The notes under the pieces were generated by a model. That model saw only the letters and a program-made list of their open reading frames with translations, was not told where the DNA came from and did no database searches. This document shows, piece by piece, positions 7,372 through 13,438 of a stretch of DNA of 13,914 bases. The translations under genes were made by a program, and so were the position numbers. The stretch spans positions 1 through 13,914 of the forward strand of contig DDSL01000023.1 of the NCBI GenBank assembly GCA_002343825.1, in the 5' to 3' direction. Positions within the stretch are counted from its first letter, which is position 1, and every line of letters starts with the position of its first letter. The DNA comes from Chthonomonas sp. UBA2391. GTDB lineage: Bacteria; Armatimonadota; Fimbriimonadia; Fimbriimonadales; Fimbriimonadaceae.

Positions 7372-7961
7372 ATTTCTCTGCGGTATTCGAGTGCGCTGAG
7401 CAGGGTTGCCGTATCGGCATAATCGAGCTCGCCCCCGACGGGCATGCCATGGGCCAGGCGCGTGACCTTGATCCCTATGGGACGGAGTTGTTTGGCCAAA
7501 TAGAGCGCGGTGGCGTCGCCCTCCACCGTGGGGTTCGTCGCCACAATCACTTCCTCCACTGGGCCGCTCAGCCGGGCGATCAATTCACGCACCTTCAGTT
7601 GCTCGGGGCCAATGCCATCCATTGGGTTCAGCAGGCCATGGAGGACGTGATACCGGCCTCGGTACTCGTTAAGCCGCTCCATCGCGGCGATATCCCGCGG
7701 CTCGCCGACCACGCAGATCTGTGCCGGGTCGCGCCGCGGATCCTGGCAAATGGCGCAGGTCTCTTCCGCGCTGAAGTTCTGGCAGACAAGGCAAAGCCTG
7801 AGCGATTCTCTTGCCTCGCGAAGGGCCTCCGCGAGCCGACGCACGTCGTCTTCGGGCATTCGCAAGACATGAAAAGCCAAGCGTTGGGCGGATTTTGGCC
7901 CGACGCCTGGCAATCTCTCTAGCCTGGAGATCAACTCGGCCAGGGGTTTGGCAAAGGTCAT
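7368..7961 (-). CDS. recR: Recombination mediator protein RecR
   Basis: RecR works with RecF/RecO to load RecA onto SSB-coated single-stranded DNA at gaps. The 197-residue protein has the expected order: helix-hairpin-helix (LPGVGPKSAQRLAF, 17-30), a four-cysteine zinc finger (C57, C60, C69, C72), and a Toprim domain starting near ICVVGEPRDI (82-91) with the acidic Glu87. These are followed by the NPTVEGDATA segment (143-152) and the C-terminal GGELDYADTATL region (176-187). The gene overlaps ybaB upstream and purD downstream by four bases each (ATGA). The ybaB-recR pairing is conserved across bacteria and supports the assignment. No Shine-Dalgarno is seen, as expected for a start coupled to upstream termination. 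Confidence 0.97.
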   Translation of the reverse strand: MTFAKPLAELISRLERLPGVGPKSAQRLAFHVLRMPEDDVRRLAEALREARESLRLCLVCQNFSAEETCAICQDPRRDPAQICVVGEPRDIAAMERLNEYRGRYHVLHGLLNPMDGIGPEQLKVRELIARLSGPVEEVIVATNPTVEGDATALYLAKQLRPIGIKVTRLAHGMPVGGELDYADTATLLSALEYRREI

Positions 7962-8299
7962 CCGAGGAGGCCGGGCGGCAGATTCGGCATCAACTGATCG
8001 ACTCGTTCTTGTCGCGACTCGACCGCGCGCTCAAACCCCTCACGGCAGGCCAAAGAGATGGCGTCTTCTAGGGTTTCGCTATCCTCGGGGTCGATCAACT
8101 CGTTGTCGATCTTGAGGCTCACAACCATCCCGCGTCCGTCGAACGTCACCTTGACCCCGTTCTTTTCGATGTCAAATCGTTCGTTAGCGAGCTCTTCTTC
8201 CAGATGCTTGGCCTTGCCCATGGCGTCTTGGGCCTGCTTCATCAGGTCGCCCATGTTCGGCATTCCGCCGCCAAATCCGAGGTTCTTGGGTAGCTTCAT
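7958..8299 (-). CDS. ybaB: YbaB/EbfC family nucleoid-associated protein
   Basis: A small 113-residue DNA-binding protein thought to act as a nucleoid-associated dimer. It has the typical layout: a Met/Gly-rich start (MGDLMKQAQDAMGKAKHLEEEL, within residues 16-37) forming the first long helix, a central beta sheet around VKVTFDGRGMVVSLKID (49-65), then ELIDPEDSETLEDAI (67-81) and a final helix. It sits between dnaX (33 bases upstream) and recR (4-base overlap), the standard bacterial arrangement. The ATG at 8299 has only weak Shine-Dalgarno character. The C-terminal NLPPGLLG tail is slightly unusual but compatible with the family. Confidence 0.95.
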   Translation of the reverse strand: MKLPKNLGFGGGMPNMGDLMKQAQDAMGKAKHLEEELANERFDIEKNGVKVTFDGRGMVVSLKIDNELIDPEDSETLEDAISLACREGFERAVESRQERVDQLMPNLPPGLLG

Positions 8300-8332
8300 C
8301 GTCTTGCTCTATTGTAGTGGATTTTTGCTGGG

Positions 8333-9922
8333 TTAGAAGTCCTTGAAGATCTGGCTCGCCACTTCCTTGAGCCGTTCCCCTTCCAGAGGCCGACCGACCT
8401 GTTCAGCGTTCACCGGGACGGACTTTTTTTTTTCGTTTTCCTCTAAGACTACGGTCATGGGCAGACCCCCGCGCACCTTTTCCCATTCCTTTTGGACGGT
8501 CCCCCAAAAACCGGGTTTGCTATTCATCCATTCGACGTCGAGGGCGCTCGCAGTAATGACCACGGCGTCCTCACGGGTTTCGCTGACCTTGGTTCGCTGA
8601 ATTCTGCCGGCGGCGGTCTTGCTGAGTTGGCTGATCGCCAGAACGACTTGGTGCCAAGTCTGAACGGCCGGATCTGCGGAAGTTTGGTCGGCGGGCTCCG
8701 GCTGGGCTGAGGGGACCGGGTTAGAGGGTGCCGAAGTCGGGGCTGTCGGGGTCGGAGCCGGAGGGGCGGCAACCGGCGACGGAGCCGGGGATGCGGTGGG
8801 GGCAGGAGCTTGAATGACGGCTCGGGCTGGGGCGGTGGCGGGCGGGGAAGCCAAAGAGAGAAGCTCTGCTTCCAGCCAAATCCGCTGCATGCTGATATCG
8901 CGGATGACCCGGTGGGCTTCACTGAGCCGCCCCCGGACTCGCTGCATCTCGTCCATTCCCAGGCTGGCCGCCACCGCGTGGACCTTAGCGGATTCGGCCG
9001 CGTCGTTCTGGCTTTCGCCCTCGATCCCGATCGCTGCCCGGGTCAATTCCGAGAGGCGGAGCAGACAAGACTCGAGAACCGATCTTGGGTCCCGCCCCGA
9101 CCGATAGACCTGATCGAGGATCGACAGGATGTCCTTGGCCCGGTTCTCCTTGACCCCTCTCAGCAACTCATCTACGGTGTCCTCGTGGATCAGGCCCAGT
9201 TGCTCGAAAACGTGCTCGCTGGAGAGCTGGCCCTCGCTCGTCACGAGGGCTTGTTCAAGCAGGGTCAGGGCGTCGCGGAACCCGCCATCGGCCATGCGAG
9301 CGATCGTGGTCAGGGCCGCTGGCTCGGCTTCGTAGCCCTCCTCCTTCACCACGTATTGCAATCGGCTGACGAGGTCCGAGAGCGTCGCTCGGTGGAATTC
9401 GTACCGCTGGCACCGGCTCCGGATCGTGGAGGGGACCTTGGTGTATTCGGTGGTGGCGAGAATAAAGACGATGTGCTCAGGAGGCTCTTCGATGGTCTTG
9501 AGGAGGGCATCGAAGGCCTTCGAACTCAAGTCATGGACTTCGTCGATGATGAAGACCTTGTAGCGCGCGGAGGTGGGTTTGTATTCGGTTGCGGCCACGA
9601 TCTTCTCGCGGACGTTCTCGACTCCTGATTCGCTGGCGGCGTCGAGTTCCATGACGTCCATGTGAGTCCCGGCCGTGATCGCAAGACAGTGTTCACACTC
9701 GTTGCAGGGCTCGGGGGCTGGACCCTTGCTACAGTTGAGAGCCTTGGCCAAGAGTCGCGCGGTGCTGGTTTTTCCCGTCCCTCGGGGGCCGGTGAAGAGG
9801 AAGGCGTGAGCTATGCGGCCCGATGAGATCGCGTTCTGGAGGGTCTTGACCACATGCCCCTGACCGACCAGGTCCTGAAAAGCCTGGCTCCGATACTTTC
9901 GGTAGAGCGCGAAGTGGGACAC
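8333..9922 (-). CDS. dnaX: DNA polymerase III subunit tau (clamp-loader ATPase)
   Basis: Clamp-loader ATPase that opens the beta sliding clamp and organises the replisome. AAA+ landmarks are all present: Walker A GPRGTGKT (45-52), four zinc cysteines (64, 73, 76, 79), Walker B FIIDEVH (124-130), sensor 1 ATTEYTKVP (156-164), the SRC arginine finger (Arg170) and sensor 2 GGFRDALTLLEQAL (213-226). The collar domain follows to about 355, then a Pro/Ala-rich linker (about 359-413) and a tau-specific C-terminal domain (about 418-529). The GTG start at 9922 gives MSHFALYRKYR, aligning with the family start; there is no Shine-Dalgarno, and the SRP RNA ends about ten bases before it. Codons 497-500 (GAA AAA AAA AAG) form an A10 run at 8424-8433. 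A slip of -1 there would end after six extra codons (506 aa), and +1 after three (503 aa). Confidence 0.97.
   Translation of the reverse strand: MSHFALYRKYRSQAFQDLVGQGHVVKTLQNAISSGRIAHAFLFTGPRGTGKTSTARLLAKALNCSKGPAPEPCNECEHCLAITAGTHMDVMELDAASESGVENVREKIVAATEYKPTSARYKVFIIDEVHDLSSKAFDALLKTIEEPPEHIVFILATTEYTKVPSTIRSRCQRYEFHRATLSDLVSRLQYVVKEEGYEAEPAALTTIARMADGGFRDALTLLEQALVTSEGQLSSEHVFEQLGLIHEDTVDELLRGVKENRAKDILSILDQVYRSGRDPRSVLESCLLRLSELTRAAIGIEGESQNDAAESAKVHAVAASLGMDEMQRVRGRLSEAHRVIRDISMQRIWLEAELLSLASPPATAPARAVIQAPAPTASPAPSPVAAPPAPTPTAPTSAPSNPVPSAQPEPADQTSADPAVQTWHQVVLAISQLSKTAAGRIQRTKVSETREDAVVITASALDVEWMNSKPGFWGTVQKEWEKVRGGLPMTVVLEENEKKKSVPVNAEQVGRPLEGERLKEVASQIFKDF
8424..8433 (-). promoter_or_regulatory. 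A10 slippery run inside dnaX
   Basis: Ten consecutive A residues on the coding strand, read G AA AAA AAA AA G, contain the A AAA AAG heptamer used for ribosomal frameshifting in E. coli dnaX, and resemble the A9 run used for transcript slippage in Thermus. A Shine-Dalgarno-like AGAGGA lies about five bases upstream. No convincing stimulatory hairpin follows. Both alternative frames stop within 4-7 codons (TGA). The unusual feature is the position: only about 25-29 residues from the C-terminus, so slippage would not produce a gamma-sized product. Confidence 0.5.
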
Positions 9923-9931
9923 GGTGAAGAA

Positions 9932-10040
9932 AGCGGGAGCCGGGAAGGGTGCGTCGCACAGAGGTTCGACTTACCGTTGCTACCGTCAGGTCCTGGCGGG
10001 GTTCATCGGCCTGCTGCCGCGCAGTTCCCGGCAGGCTGGT
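9932..10040 (-). ncRNA. ffs: Signal recognition particle RNA (small bacterial 4.5S type)
   Basis: On the minus strand the conserved SRP core reads GAACCCCGCCAGGACC, then UGAC, then GGUAGCAACGGUAAG (about 10003-9970). It matches the bacterial pattern GAACC..GUCAGGUCC-GGAA-GGAAGCAGC..UAAG that binds the Ffh M domain. Its tetraloop is of the alternative URRC class (UGAC) instead of GGAA. The outer arms close it: GCCGGGAA (10032-10025) pairs perfectly with UUCCCGGC (9946-9939), with further inner pairing such as UGCG/CGCA. The total of about 105-109 nt is normal. A -10 box sits at the right distance upstream, and the gene lies directly before dnaX-ybaB-recR as scr does in Bacillus. Exact ends are inferred from the stem and promoter. 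No terminator follows, so it is probably processed from, or co-transcribed with, the dnaX message. Confidence 0.87.
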
Positions 10041-10044
10041 TGTA

Positions 10045-10053
10045 AGTGTAGCA
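10045..10053 (-). promoter_or_regulatory. Extended -10 promoter of the SRP RNA
   Basis: On the minus strand TGCTACACT combines an extended -10 TGn with a TACACT hexamer (10050-10045). A start about seven bases on would fall at 10038-10040, the predicted 5' end of the SRP RNA. The position of a -35 box is occupied by the GC-rich hairpin at 10053-10080 and shows no match, which is acceptable for an extended -10 promoter. Confidence 0.6.
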
Positions 10054-10080
10054 CCTGCGGGGCGGGTCGGCCCCGCAGGT
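10053..10080 (-). terminator. Strong hairpin after the exporter operon, no U-tract
   Basis: A perfect 11-bp inverted repeat: ACCTGCGGGGC (10053-10063) and GCCCCGCAGGT (10070-10080), loop of six. It lies beyond the 459-residue gene, after a second hairpin, and directly abuts the SRP RNA promoter. Neither side has a good T run, so it may be an intrinsic terminator of the U-poor type or a transcript-end stabiliser. Confidence 0.5.
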
Positions 10081-10084
10081 TTAT

Positions 10085-10114
10085 CGGGCGGCGGGTTGCT
10101 TTACCCTCCGCCCG
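10085..10114 (-). terminator. First hairpin after the exporter operon
   Basis: On the minus strand, five bases after the TAG at 10120, CGGGCGG-A-GGGT-AAAGCA-ACCC-G-CCGCCCG folds into an 11-bp stem with one A/G mismatch (arms 10114-10108 and 10091-10085). It is followed by ATAAA rather than a U run. With the hairpin at 10053-10080 it forms a tandem structure that probably ends or slows exporter transcription before the SRP RNA. Confidence 0.5.
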
Positions 10115-10119
10115 AATCT

Positions 10120-11499
10120 CTAGGGTTGAGTTTTTGGCTGGGAAAGCAGACCCGGAACCTTGATCAGGTCCCCGCCGGCATCGCCCCGGTTAGCATCCTT
10201 GAAGTTCGCCGTCTGGCGAATCGGAGTCTTGTCTCTCCACTCGCCTCGCCGCAGGATCTCATCGCGTGAGACCTCGAAGCTCGTGTACATCAGACGTACT
10301 CCCGGCTGGATATCGGTCCGGAGAAAGTTCTTGTCCGTCATCCCTTCGCCGTTCCAGCTGAACTTATCCTGGATGTGCGGCGGAGCGAGGCGCGGGTTGT
10401 AGTAGAACTCCAGGATGTACTTATCCTTGGTGAAGGGGTACATCGTCGGGTCGGCCGACATGTTGATGCGCTTGTTGAACCGGCGGTTCCTCACAAAGAG
10501 CTGATCTTGCATGTAGGTAATCCCCGTGGGTGGGTCGAGGTTCACCGCGGTCGCGTCGGCATCCCAATCCACGGTTCCCATCTGCGCGTGCGGGTAGTCC
10601 GCATCACGGAGGATCACCCGGACCCGAGTCCCGACTGGCAAGACGTTCCAGGTGCCCTCGATCTGGAGGACCTTCGATTCGATCACGGTCGCCTTGACGC
10701 TGAAGCCAACGTCGAAAGGAGGATCAGTGTCGTACTTCGCGCCGACCTCGCTTTGGAAGTTGTTCCGGAAGAAGCCCCGTTGCGAGAGGCGAACCATCAA
10801 CGTATCGAGGTTGCGCTCGATCGTGTCTCGGTTCTGGAAGTTTCCGTATTCGTTGCTCTTTTTGAGCTCGGCTTCGGCCTCATCAAGCAAACGTTGGTAC
10901 TCATTCAGCGCTTGGTCAGGCTTGCCTTGGCGCAGAAATCCGCTCGCGAGGAGGTTTTTGCGGGCGGCGATCATGTCCTCCCGTTCGGCCGCCTTTTGCC
11001 ACCACTCGACCTGCTCACCCCGGGTGTTTTCGATCTTATGGTGCCAGAGCCAACCGGTCTCGAAGAACAGTTCGTAGGTTTCGGGGTTCTTGCTGGACCC
11101 CTCGGCCCCGAGCGCGAGCGCCGAAGGCAGATAACGCCGGTCGGACCGGTTCTCGATATCGGTGAAGTTGTAGCCGATGTGCCACATCCCCGTGGCATAG
11201 ACGTCGATCTGGCGCGAGTCGAGCAGCGTGACCAACCGGATGATCGGCAAGATCGCGTCGTAGTTGCCCGAATCGAAGAACGAGTCGGCGCGGACCCAGA
11301 GGATCCCCGCCACCATCTCGCGGAAGCCCGCCAGCGCGGCGAGCAATTGGTCCGGGTTCAGGTTGGCCGAAAGCCCTTGTTGCTTGGGCGCGTAATTCTC
11401 AACCCATTTAGGATGGAGATAGAAGTTGCCTAGCAGACCCTGAAAAGCAAAGAGCCCAGCCGCTAGAGCCAAAAGTGGACCACGAGTGCGCTTTTTCAT
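10120..11499 (-). CDS. Membrane-anchored TPR-like protein linked to an ABC exporter, 459 aa
   Basis: Function unknown. A basic start and hydrophobic segment (MKKRTRGPLLALAAGLFAFQGLLG, of which residues 8-24 are the core) form an N-terminal anchor or uncleaved signal. A helical region from about 50 to 215 looks like degenerate tetratricopeptide repeats, for example GKPDQALNEYQRLLDEAEAE (191-210) and a conserved-looking FREMVAGILWVRAD block (58-71). A beta-rich part spans about 265-350 and a mixed C-terminal region follows. No catalytic motif is evident. The start ATG lies six bases after the TAA of the permease gene, so it is the third gene of the exporter operon, probably an extracytoplasmic partner or an assembly/quality-control factor for what the exporter handles. 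No Shine-Dalgarno is seen, in keeping with reinitiation from the permease. Two hairpins follow the stop. Confidence 0.88.
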   Translation of the reverse strand: MKKRTRGPLLALAAGLFAFQGLLGNFYLHPKWVENYAPKQQGLSANLNPDQLLAALAGFREMVAGILWVRADSFFDSGNYDAILPIIRLVTLLDSRQIDVYATGMWHIGYNFTDIENRSDRRYLPSALALGAEGSSKNPETYELFFETGWLWHHKIENTRGEQVEWWQKAAEREDMIAARKNLLASGFLRQGKPDQALNEYQRLLDEAEAELKKSNEYGNFQNRDTIERNLDTLMVRLSQRGFFRNNFQSEVGAKYDTDPPFDVGFSVKATVIESKVLQIEGTWNVLPVGTRVRVILRDADYPHAQMGTVDWDADATAVNLDPPTGITYMQDQLFVRNRRFNKRINMSADPTMYPFTKDKYILEFYYNPRLAPPHIQDKFSWNGEGMTDKNFLRTDIQPGVRLMYTSFEVSRDEILRRGEWRDKTPIRQTANFKDANRGDAGGDLIKVPGLLSQPKTQP

Positions 11500-11505
11500 C
11501 GTTGC

Positions 11506-12297
11506 TTAGAACTCCCGCCGGTCGAACGCGATCATCCCAATGATCAGAAGCACCGCGATATAGGCCAGACCGTAGGCCGTACTACTCAAATAGTAAGCCG
11601 CTTCGTTGCCGATCTGGGCATTCGGGTTGATGATCGGGTTCTGCACGTTAAACCGGTTGAAGTTGGGCAGGATGCTCATCACGAAGGTCGCAAACGCCTT
11701 GGTCGCCGGGTGGGTCCCTTGGTTCTCTTGGAGCGTCTGGAAGACCGTTCCGAAGAGCGTCCCAACCAAGTAAACACCCCCGCTGAGGAAGAAGTTCACG
11801 ATCGGTTGGACCATGGCCGAAAAACACATCGCGACCGCCGCGAGCAGGCTCATCTGGATGAAGTACAGCACCGGAGCCTTGGCGAGTGGGGCCAGCTGAG
11901 CGATACTCGTCTCGCGTTGTTGCCAGGCAAAAACGAGGATCAGCAGAGCCGTCATGGCCGCCATCATCATCCCGAGAGCGGCAACCGCGCCGAGATACTT
12001 TCCGACGAAGAATTGAACTCGCCGCACCGGCTTGCTCAAGATGGTGTAGATGGTCCTACGTTCGATCTCATTGGGGATGAGATAGACGGTGAGGACGATG
12101 GCGATCAGGGCGCTGGTGAGCTGGATGATCCCGAGGGTGAATCCGACGAGAACCGTGCGCTCTTGGCGAGCGGAGAGGACCGACAGGCCGGGAGCGATCC
12201 CGACGAAGGTCAGTCCGATGAGGAAGATTATGAAGAGGACCTTTCTTCGAATGGCTTCGGCAAAGGTCGTTTTGGCGATCGAGAGAATGACTTTCAA
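11506..12297 (-). CDS. ABC-2 type transporter permease, 263 aa
   Basis: Membrane subunit of an ABC exporter. About six hydrophobic segments are visible (roughly 19-36, 51-75, 101-124, 142-164, 166-186 and 240-258). The motif YLIPNEIERRTIYTILSKPV (72-91) matches the cytoplasmic coupling segment of ABC-2 permeases of the NosY/multidrug type ('E...GT...L..P.'). The start is TTG at 12297, overlapping the ATPase stop as TTGA, with GGAGG seven bases upstream; this supports TTG over any internal ATG. It pairs with the ATPase encoded just upstream and would form a dimer of ATPase and permease halves. The substrate cannot be deduced. Confidence 0.93.
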   Translation of the reverse strand: MKVILSIAKTTFAEAIRRKVLFIIFLIGLTFVGIAPGLSVLSARQERTVLVGFTLGIIQLTSALIAIVLTVYLIPNEIERRTIYTILSKPVRRVQFFVGKYLGAVAALGMMMAAMTALLILVFAWQQRETSIAQLAPLAKAPVLYFIQMSLLAAVAMCFSAMVQPIVNFFLSGGVYLVGTLFGTVFQTLQENQGTHPATKAFATFVMSILPNFNRFNVQNPIINPNAQIGNEAAYYLSSTAYGLAYIAVLLIIGMIAFDRREF

Positions 12298-13232
12298 GCC
12301 TTGGCCTCCGGAGCTGTGGTGTCTTCTTGGACGGTTTCGAGGAAGAGATCTTCCAGCCGCTTTCGGCGTGGGATCACGCTGAGAATTTGGGCGTCAGAGC
12401 CCCGAAGCGCGTCGAGTACTTCGTTGGGCGTGTGAGAATCCGGAAGGTCGACGATTAAGCGGTTATGGCTCGTCGAGACGATGCCGTCGGTTAGCTTCGC
12501 TTTGAGGTTCTGGCTGATCGAATCGGGCACGTTTTCGGCCGTGATCTCGATTCGTCCCCCGGCGAGCAAGTCTTCGAGCTTGCCTTGGCGAGCGATTTTC
12601 CCTTTGACGATAATCGCCACCCGGTCGCAGATCCGTTCGATATCGCTCAGCTCGTGGCTGCTGATGAAGACGGTCTTGCCCTCATCACGGAACTGAAGGA
12701 TCAGATCCCGGATTTCGATGTGGGCGATCGGGTCAAGGCCGCCGGTGGGTTCGTCCAAAAAGAGCAACTTGGGGTCGTTGAGCAGCGACTGCGCGAGCCC
12801 GATCCGCTGCTGCATCCCCTTGGAATACTGGCTGATCGGCTTCGTTCGGTCGTTGTAGAGGTTGACCTTCTCCAGCAGGGCGTTGCACTTGGCTTCGTCT
12901 TTGATTCCAAAGAGGGAAGCGTAGAAGCGCAGGATCTCCTGCCCGGTCATGTGCTCGTAATAGTAGGGCTTTTCCGGAAGGTAGCTGATGATCCGGTGGA
13001 CCGTCATGTCGTCCACGTCGTGACCAAAAATCGTGGCCACACCCGACGTGGCCTCGATGATGTTGAGCAACATCTTGATCGTGGTCGTCTTGCCAGCCCC
13101 GTTCGGTCCAAGAAATCCAAAAATTTCTCCCTCTTCGACTTCCAGGTTGAGGTCCTGCACGACATTGACGCGTCGATTTCCTCTGAGCGTGTAAGTTTTT
13201 GTCAGATTTGTGGTTGTAATGGCAGCTCCCAA
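12294..13232 (-). CDS. ABC exporter ATP-binding protein, 312 aa
   Basis: The nucleotide-binding subunit partnering the ABC-2 permease. Walker A is GPNGAGKTT (42-50), the signature YSKGMQQRIGLA (136-147), Walker B LLFLDEPTGGLDP (156-168) and the H-loop SSHELSD (191-197, His193). At the Q-loop position the sequence is YLPEKPYYYEHMTG (84-97), with Glu87 where Gln is usual; similar LPE variants occur in NatA/NosF/GldA-like exporters. A C-terminal domain of about 90 residues follows (from about 228), as in CcmA/NatA-type ATPases. The TTG start at 13232 has GGGAGG nine bases upstream, and a consensus TATAAT lies a short way before that, so this is the first gene of the operon. The final residues overlap the permease start (TTGA). 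Confidence 0.95.
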   Translation of the reverse strand: MGAAITTTNLTKTYTLRGNRRVNVVQDLNLEVEEGEIFGFLGPNGAGKTTTIKMLLNIIEATSGVATIFGHDVDDMTVHRIISYLPEKPYYYEHMTGQEILRFYASLFGIKDEAKCNALLEKVNLYNDRTKPISQYSKGMQQRIGLAQSLLNDPKLLFLDEPTGGLDPIAHIEIRDLILQFRDEGKTVFISSHELSDIERICDRVAIIVKGKIARQGKLEDLLAGGRIEITAENVPDSISQNLKAKLTDGIVSTSHNRLIVDLPDSHTPNEVLDALRGSDAQILSVIPRRKRLEDLFLETVQEDTTAPEAKA

Positions 13233-13262
13233 AGTAGGAACCTCCCGTAAAATTGCGGCGCG

Positions 13263-13268
13263 ATTATA
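13263..13268 (-). promoter_or_regulatory. -10 box of the ABC exporter operon
   Basis: A consensus TATAAT on the minus strand, with the likely transcription start about 24 bases before the TTG at 13232 and a GGGAGG ribosome site in between. The -35 region, 16-18 bases further upstream, has no good TTGACA match (AAAAGGC), so the promoter may be weak, activator-dependent or differently spaced. Confidence 0.6.
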
Positions 13269-13426
13269 CCTAGGCGGGTACGACGGCCTTTTTGCAGGGA
13301 TCGTTCCCGGGGCTCAAAGGTCCTGTCAAAAGTAACAGGATCCCTGAATGTGACAAAGATTAACGGAATTTTAAATATTGTGCTGATTAACGCAAAAAAG
13401 AGCTATCGCTTTTCGGGAATTGCTGG
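13269..13426. other. AT-rich intergenic stretch without a gene
   Basis: Between the exporter promoter and the putative small RNA promoter I see no coding frame. It holds an inverted repeat TCCTGT (13321-13326)/ACAGGA (13335-13340). There is also an A/T-rich run at about 13356-13400 that could serve as an UP element for the plus-strand promoter, and a TTGACA-like GTGACA at 13350-13355 with only a poor -10 behind it. The small plus frame through this area has no ribosome site and runs on into a terminator, so it is not a gene. Confidence 0.5.
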
Positions 13427-13432
13427 TACTAT
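13424..13432 (+). promoter_or_regulatory. Extended -10 promoter for the putative plus-strand small RNA
   Basis: TGGTACTAT combines an extended -10 TGn with TACTAT (13427-13432), preceded by an AT-rich stretch. The predicted start is near 13439. The -35 region (about TATCGC, 13404-13409) is not a good match, in line with an extended -10 type. Confidence 0.45.
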
Positions 13433-13438
13433 ATCCAT

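Noticed and set aside
8810..9628. Plus-strand open frame of 272 codons opposite dnaX
   Set aside because: High-GC antisense shadow of a gene with complete AAA+ motifs. It has no ribosome site and its sequence is low-complexity Asp/Gly/Leu-rich.
9932..10080. Spacer before dnaX as a tRNA or plain terminator region
   Set aside because: There is no cloverleaf or T-loop consensus. The CCAGGACC-UGAC-GGUAGCA core and closing stem fit SRP RNA instead.
10375..11433. Plus-strand open frame of 352 codons opposite the 459-aa gene
   Set aside because: Composition is that of reversed codons (Val/Arg/Glu/Asp-rich) with no domain. The minus frame has an anchor, operon coupling and normal composition.
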